Of a stretch of 64,000 nt of DNA, positions 31,846 through 42,412 are shown one piece after another. Every line of letters begins with the position of its first letter. Position 1 is the stretch's first letter. The translations under genes and the position numbers were made by a program. Under the pieces are notes generated by a model, which searched no databases, had not been told where the DNA came from, and saw only the letters and a program-made list of their open reading frames with translations. Source of the DNA: Isoetes taiwanensis (Eukaryota > Streptophyta > Lycopodiopsida > Isoetales > Isoetaceae). The stretch spans positions 3,790,407-3,854,406 of the forward strand of contig JAJEKV010000072.1 in assembly GCA_021234155.1 (NCBI GenBank), given 5' to 3'.

Positions 31846-34800
31846 CTAACATCCCGAAGCATGAACGCCACCGTTAAGTTCGGACCGTTCTCTTCTATGA
31901 AAGCTACCACGGGGTTTGATTCCTAACCTCGGTGGTTGCATCGAGCTTGCATGATCATCTGGCTGGTATCGGGGAGCTGCCGCTTTCGTACCCCAAAATT
32001 TGGACATTACCGGTTGGAATGTTATGAAGCATGGACTCAAATTTTTCTCCATGGTCTCACGTTCCCGCTCTAGCATTTTGGCCTTCTCCTCGGGGGTTGC
32101 ATTGCTTTTTGAACATTCTGGAGTTGCACTCGTAGGCTTTTGTGAACTAGTATTCTGCTTCTGCCCTTCGTAAGGTACCAAAGCCAACGGTTTTTATCTT
32201 TGACGGGACCCCAATCAATTTGTGGCTAGTACCTTTTCGAAAAACACTTCAAGGAAATCCTCGGACTAGTCATCGTTGTGAAACTTAAACATCTTCTTGA
32301 TGTCTTCGGGGCCTCTCTACCAATATACCCTCCAACATGCAATTCACAGCAAGTGGTATCAAGTGGTGCAAATGCCTCAACAAGATAGCTTGCGGATTGA
32401 TTGCAAACCCATGTTTATTCAAGGGTCCCTTTTCTTTTGTCGACAATTTCGAGTGATGTCTTTGCGGTAGAGGTTAGGAACATCAAATTCCTCGCATTCA
32501 TTTGCTTCATCCTCATCATACGCTTTGTAGAAGACATTTTTTCAAGTTGGGTTCATCCAAAAGAAAACACTTTGCCATACACCTTTATCCGATGCCCTTT
32601 GCTCTTAGCTACCTCATAGTCGTCATCGGCACAAGGGATATCATTATGAAGATTATACAAAGCGCTTTTATCTTGCATCCTCAAATCGGTATCCTTTGTC
32701 TCAAAGAGAAGAGAGCCTTCCCTAACGACCTTTAGGCATTCCAAGTGGTATGAAGCCACCAAAGCATGCATATGAGGCTCTCACGGGGGACATATGATGA
32801 CAATAGTAAAGAGCGAGTTGTTAAGCCTATGCGGCTACTAAAAACTCTTTGTACTCTGTTGAGTCATCCCCTTCTCTCCTTTTTGCGGTCCTGCTATCCA
32901 ATACAAGCAGAGAAATATTACGAGGGCCTATTGTTGTATCGGGTAGGAGACCTTTATAGCCGATGAGAGACCAGGTATTGGAGTGCGGGTAAGTCACCAC
33001 CAACATCTTCGGGGCCGGCAACCTTTCTTCTCGGCTCACCATCACCTTATCGGATAGCTTTGAGGTGTCTTTGTTGGTTCTTTGATTTCTGTTTTGCAGA
33101 AATTCCTTTGACCAAAAGGCGTATTTCTTGATGTCATCAGCAGACACGCCATACTTGTCTACCAGGCTGACTTCAGACAATGTTACATCACCAGATAGCT
33201 TCTGAAGTTCTTCACCAACTGCTACCTTCATAACTTCGCATGTTCTTTATATGAGTGCAACAATCAATGAAGGACATTTTGTCATAAGCTTGAAGAAGCC
33301 TTCTTGTCTGAGAACTTCTTTGTTTATGCATTGATTTAACAACCAAATGATTTCATCATCTTGGAGGCCCTGTACTTTCCTCATCTCGGTAGTCTTGAGA
33401 TCAAATATTGAAGTATCTTGAGGAGGCACTCGTCCCATTGGGTCTGATAGCTGTTTCGGAAGCATAAGCATCGAGAACTTGTTCCGCCCGGACTTTCGTC
33501 CTTAGCGAAGAGCGATCTTGTAGGCATCATCATGTAGGTGGGACCTGGAAGGCTGCCCGGGCGTCTCTTTGCTTCCTCCCCAGTTTTTTTTTCTTTTTTT
33601 TGGCTCTTGGTTTCCTATCTTGGATGATAGTGCGAGCCAAGGTCTTTTCAATGCCTTAAACTCCTCGGACCGTTCCTCCCTGTTTTTGTTTGCGGGGTCT
33701 TCCATATTCTATCCATTCTTTGGCGGGCATGGCGGAGTTGTTTCGTAAGGGCTGCGCGTGTAAGGAAAGCATGTCGACCAATATGGCGGGGCATACAAAA
33801 GTTAACGCTTTTAGATCAAGCAAAAGGATAATCGGGGAAGCGTCAAAGGCGGCCGTGCCAAAAATTGCGGCGTGGCATGTATTCATCTTTGCCAATTGGC
33901 GCTGGCGTGTATTCGCCCTGGCTTAATTGTCGGTATGAATATGAATCGCGAATTGCCAATACGCATTTTGATCGGCGATGCGTTGCCAATTGCGCTGGCG
34001 TGTATTCATCGTACATGAATAAGCCATGAATAATACGCCATCTGTGCATTGAAATAAATGAGGCATGAATACCGCGTGTATTGAATAAGCGGCATGAATA
34101 CACGCCGGTACGAATTGGCAATTGCGGCGCTGGCGTGTATTCATGCTGATGAAAATGCGATTACATTGGCAATTTCGCCCGGCGTGGCGTGTATTCATCG
34201 CGATAATTCGCTGCGAATACCGGTAGATCAATTGGCGGCATGAATTCCGCGACGTGTAACGCAATTGGCACGCCTTGACACCACGTTGGACCTATTCTAC
34301 TCTTGTTATTGCTACTTGATATATCGACTCTATTCCACCAAATATACTAACCTTTTATAAAGAAAGACTTTGCCCATTTAGTTCAATGTTGCACTAATCT
34401 CTGCCCGGGTCCTCTGCGGGGTATGGGGGCTTAGAACCCGACACCTCGTGTGGTTGTAATGTAGCGAATACATTGTTTGTCGGGTTTGCAAAAGCCTGGT
34501 TGGATAGGGATCGTTGTGCCTCAATAGAATCTTTGTCAGTCAATAATAAGGAAGCATACATTAGGGTTCTCCTTTGTTAGCTCTTCTAGTGTTGTCCACT
34601 GGGTGGAGCATCCTTTTTCTTATCCCAAGGAAGCACGCGTCGTCTGGCATAGGAACTTGGCACGGATTCCTCACCATCGCCCTCAATATTTCTCTTGCAT
34701 GCTCGGGGTCATACCTCGCTAACAAGACTTGACTTATGTGATCTCACGGGACGGTCAACATGGATGGGATGTGTAAAAGATTGGCCAAGTGGGTAGTTGT

Positions 34801-36034
34801 GCGCATACTTGACTAGCCTACTCATTGCCTCCGGCTGCAATTTCTTTTTGAGTCATTTTACGCCAAAATGCCATCAAGCATTTGCAGCGGGGATGTCCTT
34901 TCCTAAGTCCGGCAATCTTCATTTACATCCACGATATCATTTTGATGCTTCATCTCCTCCAGGTAGTAACTTGGAGAAGGTCCTGCATAAAGCTCTCCTC
35001 ACTGCTGAGACACCCCTTCACTAATAGAAAGCTGGGTGAGGGCGGTATTTTGAGGCCATCCGTACTTGAAACATGACTCGGCACTCCGTCCTTCTTCATC
35101 GGACCATCTTTTGAAGCGGTTGCCACGGCATGTGTAAATCGGCGAGATCTTTCTTGTGGTTCTTCACAACCTCCACTAGGAGCCAGAAATTAGATGTCAT
35201 CCTGCTCCTCACAAGTGATAAGAATACCTTGTTTCTTCATAAGATCGGTCTCTTTCTTTTACGGGTGTAACACAAGATCCACCTTACCATTTGTTTTGCC
35301 TACATCAACATACCACTCCGCCTTTGTCATCCATCTTCTCCTCGGGGCATGGAGGATGCGTATGCCTTTCTGATAATGGATCCGCTATCATCCATCGACA
35401 ATGCATAGGATCTGCGTCCTCATTGGGCTTTCCCTTCTTACGTGATTTGGGCTCATTGGAGTATCTTCGAGCCTCTTGCTTTCTTAGGAGGAGGTGTAGG
35501 AGCTATCATTCGGTTTTGTCTCTTCTTCCACGCAAGCGGCGGTGCAATACGCTTAGCGATTTTGGTGGTCATCAATTCCGGCCGGGCTAAAGCACGAGAA
35601 TGGCATACTGGTCCCCGATTCTGAGACATGCACTCATAAAGGCGTGCCAATTACGACATGCCGACCAGACGATCGAAGGCGAGCCAACTAAACACGGTCA
35701 TACTACTTTACAAATTATAGACCGAAACGGTTAATCACGAAGAGCGGGACAATTTAACACGGGAAGGACATTTATTATGCGGATGCAAATACAAGTCCGC
35801 AGTAGAAATGAGCAGCTAAAGAAATGATAGGCGAGTGTCGGCGGCTATAGAAATTTAAGTCACTCACTGAAATAATAAAGGCGGGGAGCATAGGCAGAAG
35901 ATCTGAGCAAATAGTAAATCTGAGCAATGAACAATGAATGAATAACACACAGAATGATAACAATGCGACCTTGAGCATCTTCTCGCGGCCCGGCACGAGT
36001 TTGGAGCGGCCACGACCTTTGGGCGGCATCTTAG
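31846..36034 (-). pseudogene. Decayed multi-exon gene upstream of the phosphatase exon
   Basis: The minus strand has a plausible start at 36034, MPPKGRGRSKLVPGREKM, very basic. A second basic stretch follows an acceptor-like TCTCAG near 35625 (RPELMTTKIAKRIAPPLAW). Further pieces lie at 33231-32827 (LSEVSLVDKYGVSADDIKKY and SLIGYKGLLPDTTIGPRNIS), 32771-32553 (DIPCADDDYEVAKSKGHRIK) and 32187-31846 (a helical EEKAKMLERERETMEK). All read in the direction of the phosphatase exon and look like one gene with stops and shifts. I do not recognise these domains. It could be a host gene copy or gene pieces carried by a transposon. Confidence 0.4.
33865..34205 (+). repeat. Degenerate repeat of GGCGTGTATTCATC / ATTGGCAATTG
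   Basis: The phrase GCTGGCGTGTATTCATC or a close variant occurs at 33869, 33901, 33995, 34129 and 34183. It is usually preceded by AATTGGCAATT or CCAATTG. Reverse-complement forms (GAATACACGCC, GCATGAATAC) are interspersed, so parts can fold back. The unit length is irregular (32-134 bp). Confidence 0.6.
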
Positions 36035-36165
36035 CGATGATCTTGGCGCCTCGGAGTTCTTGAGTTCTGGCGGCGCCTCGGAGTTCTTGAGCATCTCGAA
36101 CAAGTCGACAATCAAAAAGCAAGAAATGGAATTCAAAACTTATATAGATTTCCATAAGGCAATTA

Positions 36166-36330
36166 GGTCGGCTTTTCGATCGGCGGGTTTCATTCGGATC
36201 GACTTTTCATCGGCGGTCCGATAGAAGCGGCGGTTATTAAAATTCAGCGGATCGACTTTTAATCGGCGGTCCGATAGAAGGGAGCGGATATTTAAATTTC
36301 GCGGATCGACTTTTGATCGGCGGTTAGCAA
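36166..36330 (+). repeat. ~54-bp tandem repeat, GGATCGACTTTTNATCGGCGGT
   Basis: GGATCGACTTTT, one variable base, ATCGGCGGT starts at 36196, 36249 and 36303. A diverged copy (GGTCGGCTTTTCGATCGGCGGG) begins at 36167. Between them CCGATAGAAG and AT-rich filler alternate. It lies just upstream of the candidate start of the minus-strand gene at 36034. Confidence 0.75.
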
Positions 36331-36477
36331 TCTTACGATTGGGCCTAATGGGCCGGGGCGATCATCTGGCGATAAATGGCTCTCGACCGCCCGTATTGTC
36401 AAATCCCATAATTAGATTTCACTCAGCAGCTACAAAAGCAGTACAATTAATGGATAATTTGAAACTACCACCTAATC

Positions 36478-36905
36478 TTGCCGCCAGCCTTTCTTGTCAT
36501 TCGAACTCGAAAGAACTTGGAAGAACGGGAAGAACTTCGAAAAGAACTTCGGAAGAAGCGGGAAGAAGCCCGGCGCTGGCGATGTCGGCGCCTTCATGTA
36601 AGTTCATCTACTCTTCCAGAACCCAAGCTCCAAATTAATCCCACGATCTTGCGACATTGAACAGCGTTGGAGAAGAATGCTACATGCTGACAACGAATTT
36701 AAAGAGGAGGATGGAAAATTGCAAGATAGAATCAGTCGATCCGGAAGCAATCTGCCATGGAGTTCCTCATGGAAATGATCATGTGAAGATTCTAGTAACC
36801 AGTTGCCATTTCAACGACGAAGCATTACCCAGAAGGCATCGATGGGAACCGGTGGGTGAAAGCATCGGAACCTTTGTTGCATGGCCAGTAATTCGCTTAA
36901 AGAAG
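36478..36905 (+). pseudogene. En/Spm-like element protein fragment (DUF8039-like)
   Basis: The first part encodes a charged coiled-coil-like stretch (LEEREELRKELRKKREEARR, about 36505-36565). The main frame from 36657 contains EAICHGVPHGNDHVKILVTS and ends VGESIGTFVAWPVIRLKK at a good splice donor, AAG/GTGAGT, at 36905. The VG-GTFVAWP-I pattern resembles the domain that follows a coiled coil in accessory proteins of plant CACTA/En-Spm transposons. That assignment is from memory and moderate. The start and the second half are not found, so it is a fragment. Confidence 0.45.
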
Positions 36906-37598
36906 GTGAGTTTCATTTTCTTGGAAGACATAGAGGAAGATTGAGTGCTCATACTAAAATGCACAAGCTGATTCTGTCATATGTATGAAATTAAAAGGCT
37001 TGCATGCCAGACCATTCATTCAATGTTGCAAAACTATAAGGCCTGCAGACCAGAGCATTCAGGAATTTTAAAAACACTGTATTCTTGACATGGATGGGAT
37101 ATTCTTTAAAAACACGCATTCTTTACATTGTTTTAATTACATCATGTGTTATTCATCTATGTGTTATTCATCGTCGTGTGTTGTTCCTCGGTAGTCTCAA
37201 ATCTTTGGCACAATAGTCTCAAATCTTTGTTGAAAAAAGATAAACGGCATACAAGATTACGGCAAATAAGATGGTGCGACTATTGGGATATTACCCAAAA
37301 TGGCAGTGCGCAACTCTAATTATCAGCTTAGCATTCTCCATTTCAAGCCCCTCGAGCACGACACTACTCATTGAATAAGCTTATGCTTGTAGCCTATCTT
37401 TTACGGGAGGAACTTCGGTTGAATCTGGCGCCCGCGCGTATGTTGATTGAATGGCGCCGGTAGCGAATTCATTGAAAAAACAAATTAGTGATTTCGCGCC
37501 ATGAGCTAATACCATTCACTTGTAATTTAAATGCCATGCGTGTATCTTGTATTGTACTTTAAAGCAGTACTGTAATTTCTTCAGAAGCTGTACCGTAA

Positions 37599-37830
37599 TT
37601 TTTAAATTCGAGAGAGCTGAAGTGAAATCACGCCAGGCGCGAAATATGTTTGTGTGCAAAATGTTTACATTATGCAGGTCCAATACATGTCTGGCATGAA
37701 CTGCATAAAGCTAATTACTGTGTGCAATTCACGCCAGACGTGTATTGGACTGCTTGACAATTTAAACATTTTGCACACAAACATATTTCGCGCCTGGCGT
37801 GATCTCACTTCAGCTCTCTCAAAATTAAGA
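37599..37830. mobile_element. Near-perfect 230-bp hairpin (foldback MITE or small-RNA precursor)
   Basis: Two arms of about 105-110 bp face each other with a loop of only about 10 bp near 37710. Left-arm landmarks are GAGAGAGCTGAAGTGA, CACGCCAGGCGCGAAATATG, TTTGTGTGCAAAATGTTT and CCAATACATGTCTGGCATGA. The right arm carries their reverse complements in reverse order (TCATTCTTAATTTTGAG at the outer edge). The inner 60 bp of stem contains a few mismatches and one small asymmetry; the outer half is almost perfect. The length and pairing fit a young MITE or the foldback of a miRNA/siRNA locus. No clear target-site duplication or TIR class was identified. Confidence 0.8.
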
Positions 37831-37861
37831 ATGAAAGAGCCAGAATTCAAAACAGTTTCTG

Positions 37862-38120
37862 GAGAAATTACAGTTATGCTTTCAAGTTAGAGTTGACACT
37901 AAAGAAACATATTGCAGTCATTAATCCTTGTATTGCCATTGAAAATTTTTACATAAGGCCTTTTATTAGAGTTGCCAGAATTCAAAAGCGACTTACTTGA
38001 GAAATTACAGTTTTGCTTTCAAGTTAGAGTAGAAACTAAAGAAACATATTGCAGTCAGTAAATCCTTGTATTGCCATTGAAAATTTTTACATAAGGCCTT
38101 TTATTAGAGTTGCCCAGCTC
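37862..38120 (+). repeat. Tandem duplication, 138-bp period
   Basis: GAGAAATTACAG, TTTCAAGTTAGAGT, AAAGAAACATATTGCAGTCA and TTTTTACATAAGGCCTTTTA occur in the same order twice, from 37862 and from 38000. Differences are few, so the duplication is recent. Confidence 0.85.
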
Positions 38121-38235
38121 TGTGTTACAAAATTACAGAAGTTCTAGGCAGTTTAAGGAGATGCCTAGCTCCATTCATAATCCTCATTTGAGGCCTTTTT
38201 TGGAGATGCCCAGCTTGCTCTTCTGAACCAAAAAC

Positions 38236-38720
38236 TAAATAAAAAAAAAAAAAAAAAAAATAAAAAAATTCAGCCCTCTACCTCCTCCTCTTCTTCCTCC
38301 TCCTCTTCTTCCTCACGAGCTTTCATCGCCATCCTTGTCGGGGATGTCTTGGCGACATCTTAGTCTTGGAGGAGGAGGAGGGCGTCTATAATCATTTGCT
38401 TTTTTTCTTCTTCTAATTCTTCCCGCCATTCTTCATCTGCTTCCTCCATTTCTTCTTCTTTCTCAATCTCGTTTCTCCATCTCCTCATCTGAATCAAAGG
38501 GGTATGGGGGACTTCGGGGGCTGGTGCTGGTGCTCGGATAATCTTTTCGGTGAAGCTTGCCACGAAGAAATAACTCCTCGCAATTATCCGGTTTGTGGTG
38601 CGGAGAGCATACAGCTGACATCTGCGGGGGGGGAATGGATTTCTTTATCAATTTTTTATCGCCTCTTAGCCTCTGGAGGCGGAGTCCGTGAGGATGGGCG
38701 GGACGAGGCAGGCAGCACAT
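38236..38720 (-). pseudogene. Remnant encoding a highly acidic Glu-rich protein
   Basis: On the minus strand, frames join as ELFLRGKLHRKDYPSTSTSP then PYPFDSDEEME, then after a shift EIEKEEEMEEADEEWREELE and a poly-Glu tract from the CCT/CTT repeat at 38280-38330. A 22-base A-rich run flanks it at 38240. Compositional bias prevents a family call. It may be simple-sequence expansion in a decayed gene. Confidence 0.35.
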
Positions 38721-39318
38721 GGCTCACCATGGTAGAAGGAAGAAAGGAAGAAAGGATTGGCGCTAGAAGGAAGAAAGGATTGGCGGTTGAAAGAATGAAG
38801 GGTTTCTTATAGGCGCGGTTGTAATTATGATTCCATCACATCATACAAGATTTATATCATATACGAATTACCTATCATTGAATTAATTACGCCCTAGGTT
38901 ATCATAATTCTCTATAGAATTACCCACATGTCAGCTATACTTAAAACCTATGTTTTCATTAATTTTGTATAATTACCTAGACCCCAGCTATACTTACAAC
39001 CAACTTTGGCCCATCTAGATTCACGACCTATACTTACCTCATTAGTACTACTAGCATACACCCTATGTTACCATTAATTTTGCAATAATTACCTACACCT
39101 GAGCTATACTTACAACCTATTTTTGGCTGCACTTACAACATATATTTGTCCATTTAATGGTTTTCTTGGTATTTCTTAAAGTTCCCTTTAATCGGTTCTC
39201 AAAATTACTTTGTCCTTTTTTCGAACTAATATTAAGACATTTCACTTTATATAGGTGAAGCGTGTGGATCCTAAAAAGGGTAAAAATGTAATGCCTATCC
39301 CCCCAACATGTTTCAACA

Positions 39319-39651
39319 TTGTTACCACATGTTCTTATCACATTGTTACCCCATTGTAAACATTGTTCTTGTAGGTCAATCTTTGTGGACCTCCCAAAGG
39401 GTGTTGATTTTGAGACTACTAAGCAAATTGTCCTCTACAGTAGGTTGGATTGGAAGAATAAGAAGGTGAAAGTGAAGCACCAATGCAATAAGGAGGTAGT
39501 AGGTGAAGGAACTATCATACTAGCTGATCCTATCCAGGCTGTCAATGATGAAAGGTTAGGAGAGGATAAAGTGGGTGTGGCCATAACAAGTTTAGAGGAA
39601 AAATGGAAGGAAAAAGGATCAAATCACCAGGATTACCTTTGCTTGTATTAA
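39319..39651 (+). pseudogene. Unassigned plant gene fragment
   Basis: The useful part starts after a TTGTAG acceptor-like site near 39375: VDLPKGVDFETTKQIVLYSR, then KVKHQCNKEVVGEGTIILAD and VGVAITSLEEKWKEKG. It reads as a compact soluble domain and stops at 39651. It lies directly upstream of, and in the same orientation as, the decayed gene at 40.5-42.0 kb, and could be its first exon. I do not recognise the domain. Confidence 0.4.
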
Positions 39652-39889
39652 ACAATTAGAGGTTCCATGCATCATGCCATGGCCTATAGCTTTGCATTGA
39701 GTTTATAGGAGAATTCCTTTTACGAGCGGAGGTTGTGGATGACACGATTTTCTTAATGCACCTCAATAGCTGCCGGGACCACATTTTGAGAGAAGAGGGC
39801 ACACTTTCGGTGGTGAAACATTATTCTAGCAAGAGGTCCAAGTCAAGTAGTGATTGTTCACGTGAAGCTCGACTAAGGTAAGGGGAATG

Positions 39890-40440
39890 GAATGTTGTTG
39901 GGCAAATTGTGTTGAAGTTTGAAATTGATGAATTGGTGGAAGCAAGAGCCACCTTCAAGAGTATACTTGTGATGAGAGGAGGACTTACATGTACTCCATT
40001 CATGAGCTTGCACTTCAAGATGAAAAATTTCCAAAGAAAAAAAAAAATACCTTTGCTAGGGACATGGATATGTAAAGTTGCATGGATACATATTCATGGC
40101 ATTCCAATTTCATCTTGGCAAAATTGGCAAGCAAGTCATGCAAAGGGGAGTAAAATTGCATTACATGGAAATAATGGCATGTTGAGGCCAACTTCTAGGA
40201 TCTGGCTGCTAGGGAGGTTTTTGAAAAATATGTTGAATTCAATCTTTGAGAATATGCCACATAAAAGTAGGAAAGATCAACGAGGGGAAAAATAGTTGTC
40301 GAGAAGAGATTGCCATCCCATTGTACCCGAGGAAGAGCATATTGGAGGAAGTGAATGCTTTGCTTGAGAACTACATGTACTGTAATATCTCAACCCGACT
40401 TGGTGAGACTATGGAGCAAGCACTTCACATGTCACTATAG
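39890..40440 (+). pseudogene. Frameshifted coding remnants, family unclear
   Basis: Frames here give ELVEARATFKSILVMRGG, then IPLLGTWICKVAWIHIHGIP. The V-W-IHIHGIP string vaguely recalls the DUF4283-type fold of some plant LINE ORF1 proteins, but several shifts prevent a firm call. It lies between the fragment at 39.3 kb and the DUF7869-like remnant. Confidence 0.25.
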
Positions 40441-40493
40441 ACACTTGAACAACTTTGCAAAGTGCAACTTGTGTGCTAAGTTGAAAGAGATTC

Positions 40494-42000
40494 TTGATAA
40501 GACCAAGCAACCAAGCCAAAAGGGCTAAGATAAGGGAGCAAATGAAAGATCACGTGACGGACCAACTATCATGTAGATCCACTTATTGGATGTGGAGAAC
40601 ATTATCATGTTTGGAACCCAATAACTATGTTTGTATTATACATGACAAGATGGATCAATCGAAGACTTGTTTGCCACAGTATAGTTACATACCCAAGCAA
40701 ATCAATAGAGCTTATCCTTTGCAAGTCTCTCGGCCAGGTGCAATAGTGTATGGCTCGGTGCCAATTTATTATGGCCATTTTAGTTTGCAATTGTGGAGTG
40801 ATGGTCTGATTTTCATATTGGAAGTGTGATGAGGTGCTTGAGGAACTATGAGAGTGGTTATTCGGTGACCTCCACAACCACGGAGGTGGTAGCCAACCAC
40901 TCTTCGGTGCATTGTTGGATAGAAAGCCTAATAATTTAGAGAAGTTTACTAAGGCAAGGTTTAGGAAGTCGGGTGCTTACGAACATGTTGGAGCCTCAAG
41001 TTCCGTCCCCAACCTCGAGATCTACCACCAAGGTTCCTCCTCCAACTTGACAATTGTCTTTGGGCGAGAATAAAAGCAGGTATATGTTCTCATTCCTATC
41101 TTATTTAACAGCCGTGGGTGTCTTTGAAAAGAGTGAATTTAGGGTTCTTAATGCACGGACATACTCATGAGGATGTGGATACATTGTTTGGGAAGTATAG
41201 TCTTGTGATTGAAATCTCAAGCTGTGACCAATCTTCCTAGACTAATGGAAGTTCTTAGTGAATGCATTTCACCTTCTCCTATAGGGTTGATCATACAAGA
41301 GGTGCCTGATTGGAAAGAATTTTATCGAAGGTTATGCTCTTGATATGGAAGGTCAATCTAGACCTCTTGATTACACTTTACGGGTCATGGGAAATAAGCC
41401 AATCATGCAATGGAAGATGAGACCTTCGGATGATAAATGGAGGCGGATGAGGGAGTACCTATATGGCACGAAGATGAAAATGGTAAACCCTAAGATTCCA
41501 AGGGGTCAACAAAAGCTCTTAAGCCTTTTCAGAGGTGGATTCATTGCAAAGCACATTGGGCGGCATTTACGAATACATCAAGTATTGGAAAAATAACCCC
41601 GATGATACCAACCTTGCATTGATAGATTATTGGACACGGTACATGGATTATTGGGACAAGTAGACACATCCTCTCGATGAACTCAAAGATGGATGGCTAC
41701 CTAAGACTAGGTGGAGAGACTTGATATTACGAGGAAGCTGATGATGTGGTTAGTAGTATTCGCAAAGTCCATGGCTCCTCCAATTTCTTTGAAAAACACT
41801 ATGTTGGTCCTAGGAAAGGAAGGCCAAAAATATCTCGGGCTGGAGGATTATGATCCCAAAGATGACTTGCTTTGCCATCAATTTGCACTTATAGTACCGG
41901 GCGCAAAGAGATATACCCTATGTGGATGGGTTACACCATCTCGAGAGGTTTGCAAAGAAGTAGGTGACGCAATGTGAACAAAGTTAGGTGTGGAGTGGTG
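40494..42000 (+). pseudogene. DUF7869-like gene, decayed
   Basis: The order along the plus strand is NYVCIIHDKMDQSKTCLPQY (about 40620), PGAIVYGSVPIYYGHF (40735), GHTHEDVDTLFGKYS (41156-41200), AVTNLPRLMEVLSECISP and LIIQEVPDWKEF, then NKPIMQWKMRPSDDKWRRMR (41400). A later frame holds SNFFEKHYVGPRKGRP, then the short strings PGAKRYTLCGWV and VGDAM near 41935 and LGVEWWCP. HDKMD, HTHEDVD and EVPD-KEF are blocks I associate with the DUF7869 family, multiplied in ferns, lycophytes and bryophytes and often linked to transposons. At least six frameshifts or stops are present. The function of the family is not known to me. Confidence 0.5.
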
Positions 42001-42381
42001 GTGTCCAAGTGCACCCGGTTGAATCGATGTGAGAGGAAGAAAGGTATAGAGAGGCTGTTGGACAAATAGATGGAAGAGAAACCCTATTGAAGGGATGATT
42101 GGGTTGAGTTAGATACTATTTTGTTTTCATGGACCCCAAAAAAGGTCATCGAGGCAAGGCTGCTAGGGGTTACAATACTGTGGAAGTGAGGAAGAAAGCT
42201 ATGATATCTCTAGGGGTCACTTCTGAGAAGTAATTGGCAATATGTAACTCGACATGCATATGTGAAATATTTTTAATTTTAAATGCAATCATGTTGTGCT
42301 GTTATAAAAAAAAAGTCACATTCTCGATGCAAATTTACTAACCCGGGAAAAAGTTGCAGTGCCAAAATGGTCCAAAATCCT

Positions 42382-42412
42382 GACATAAATCCAATTTAAA
42401 TGAATGATGGTT
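42382..42412 (-). repeat. Perfect inverted partner of 30782-30812
   Basis: These 31 bases are the exact reverse complement of 30782-30812. Just upstream (42300-42380) the sequence may show faint further similarity to that beyond 30812, suggesting two copies of one element end in opposite orientation. Confidence 0.65.

Noticed and set aside
33000-36300. Possible CRISPR-like spacing of short repeats
   Set aside because: Repeat units are degenerate, irregularly spaced and partly inverted, and the sequence is eukaryotic.
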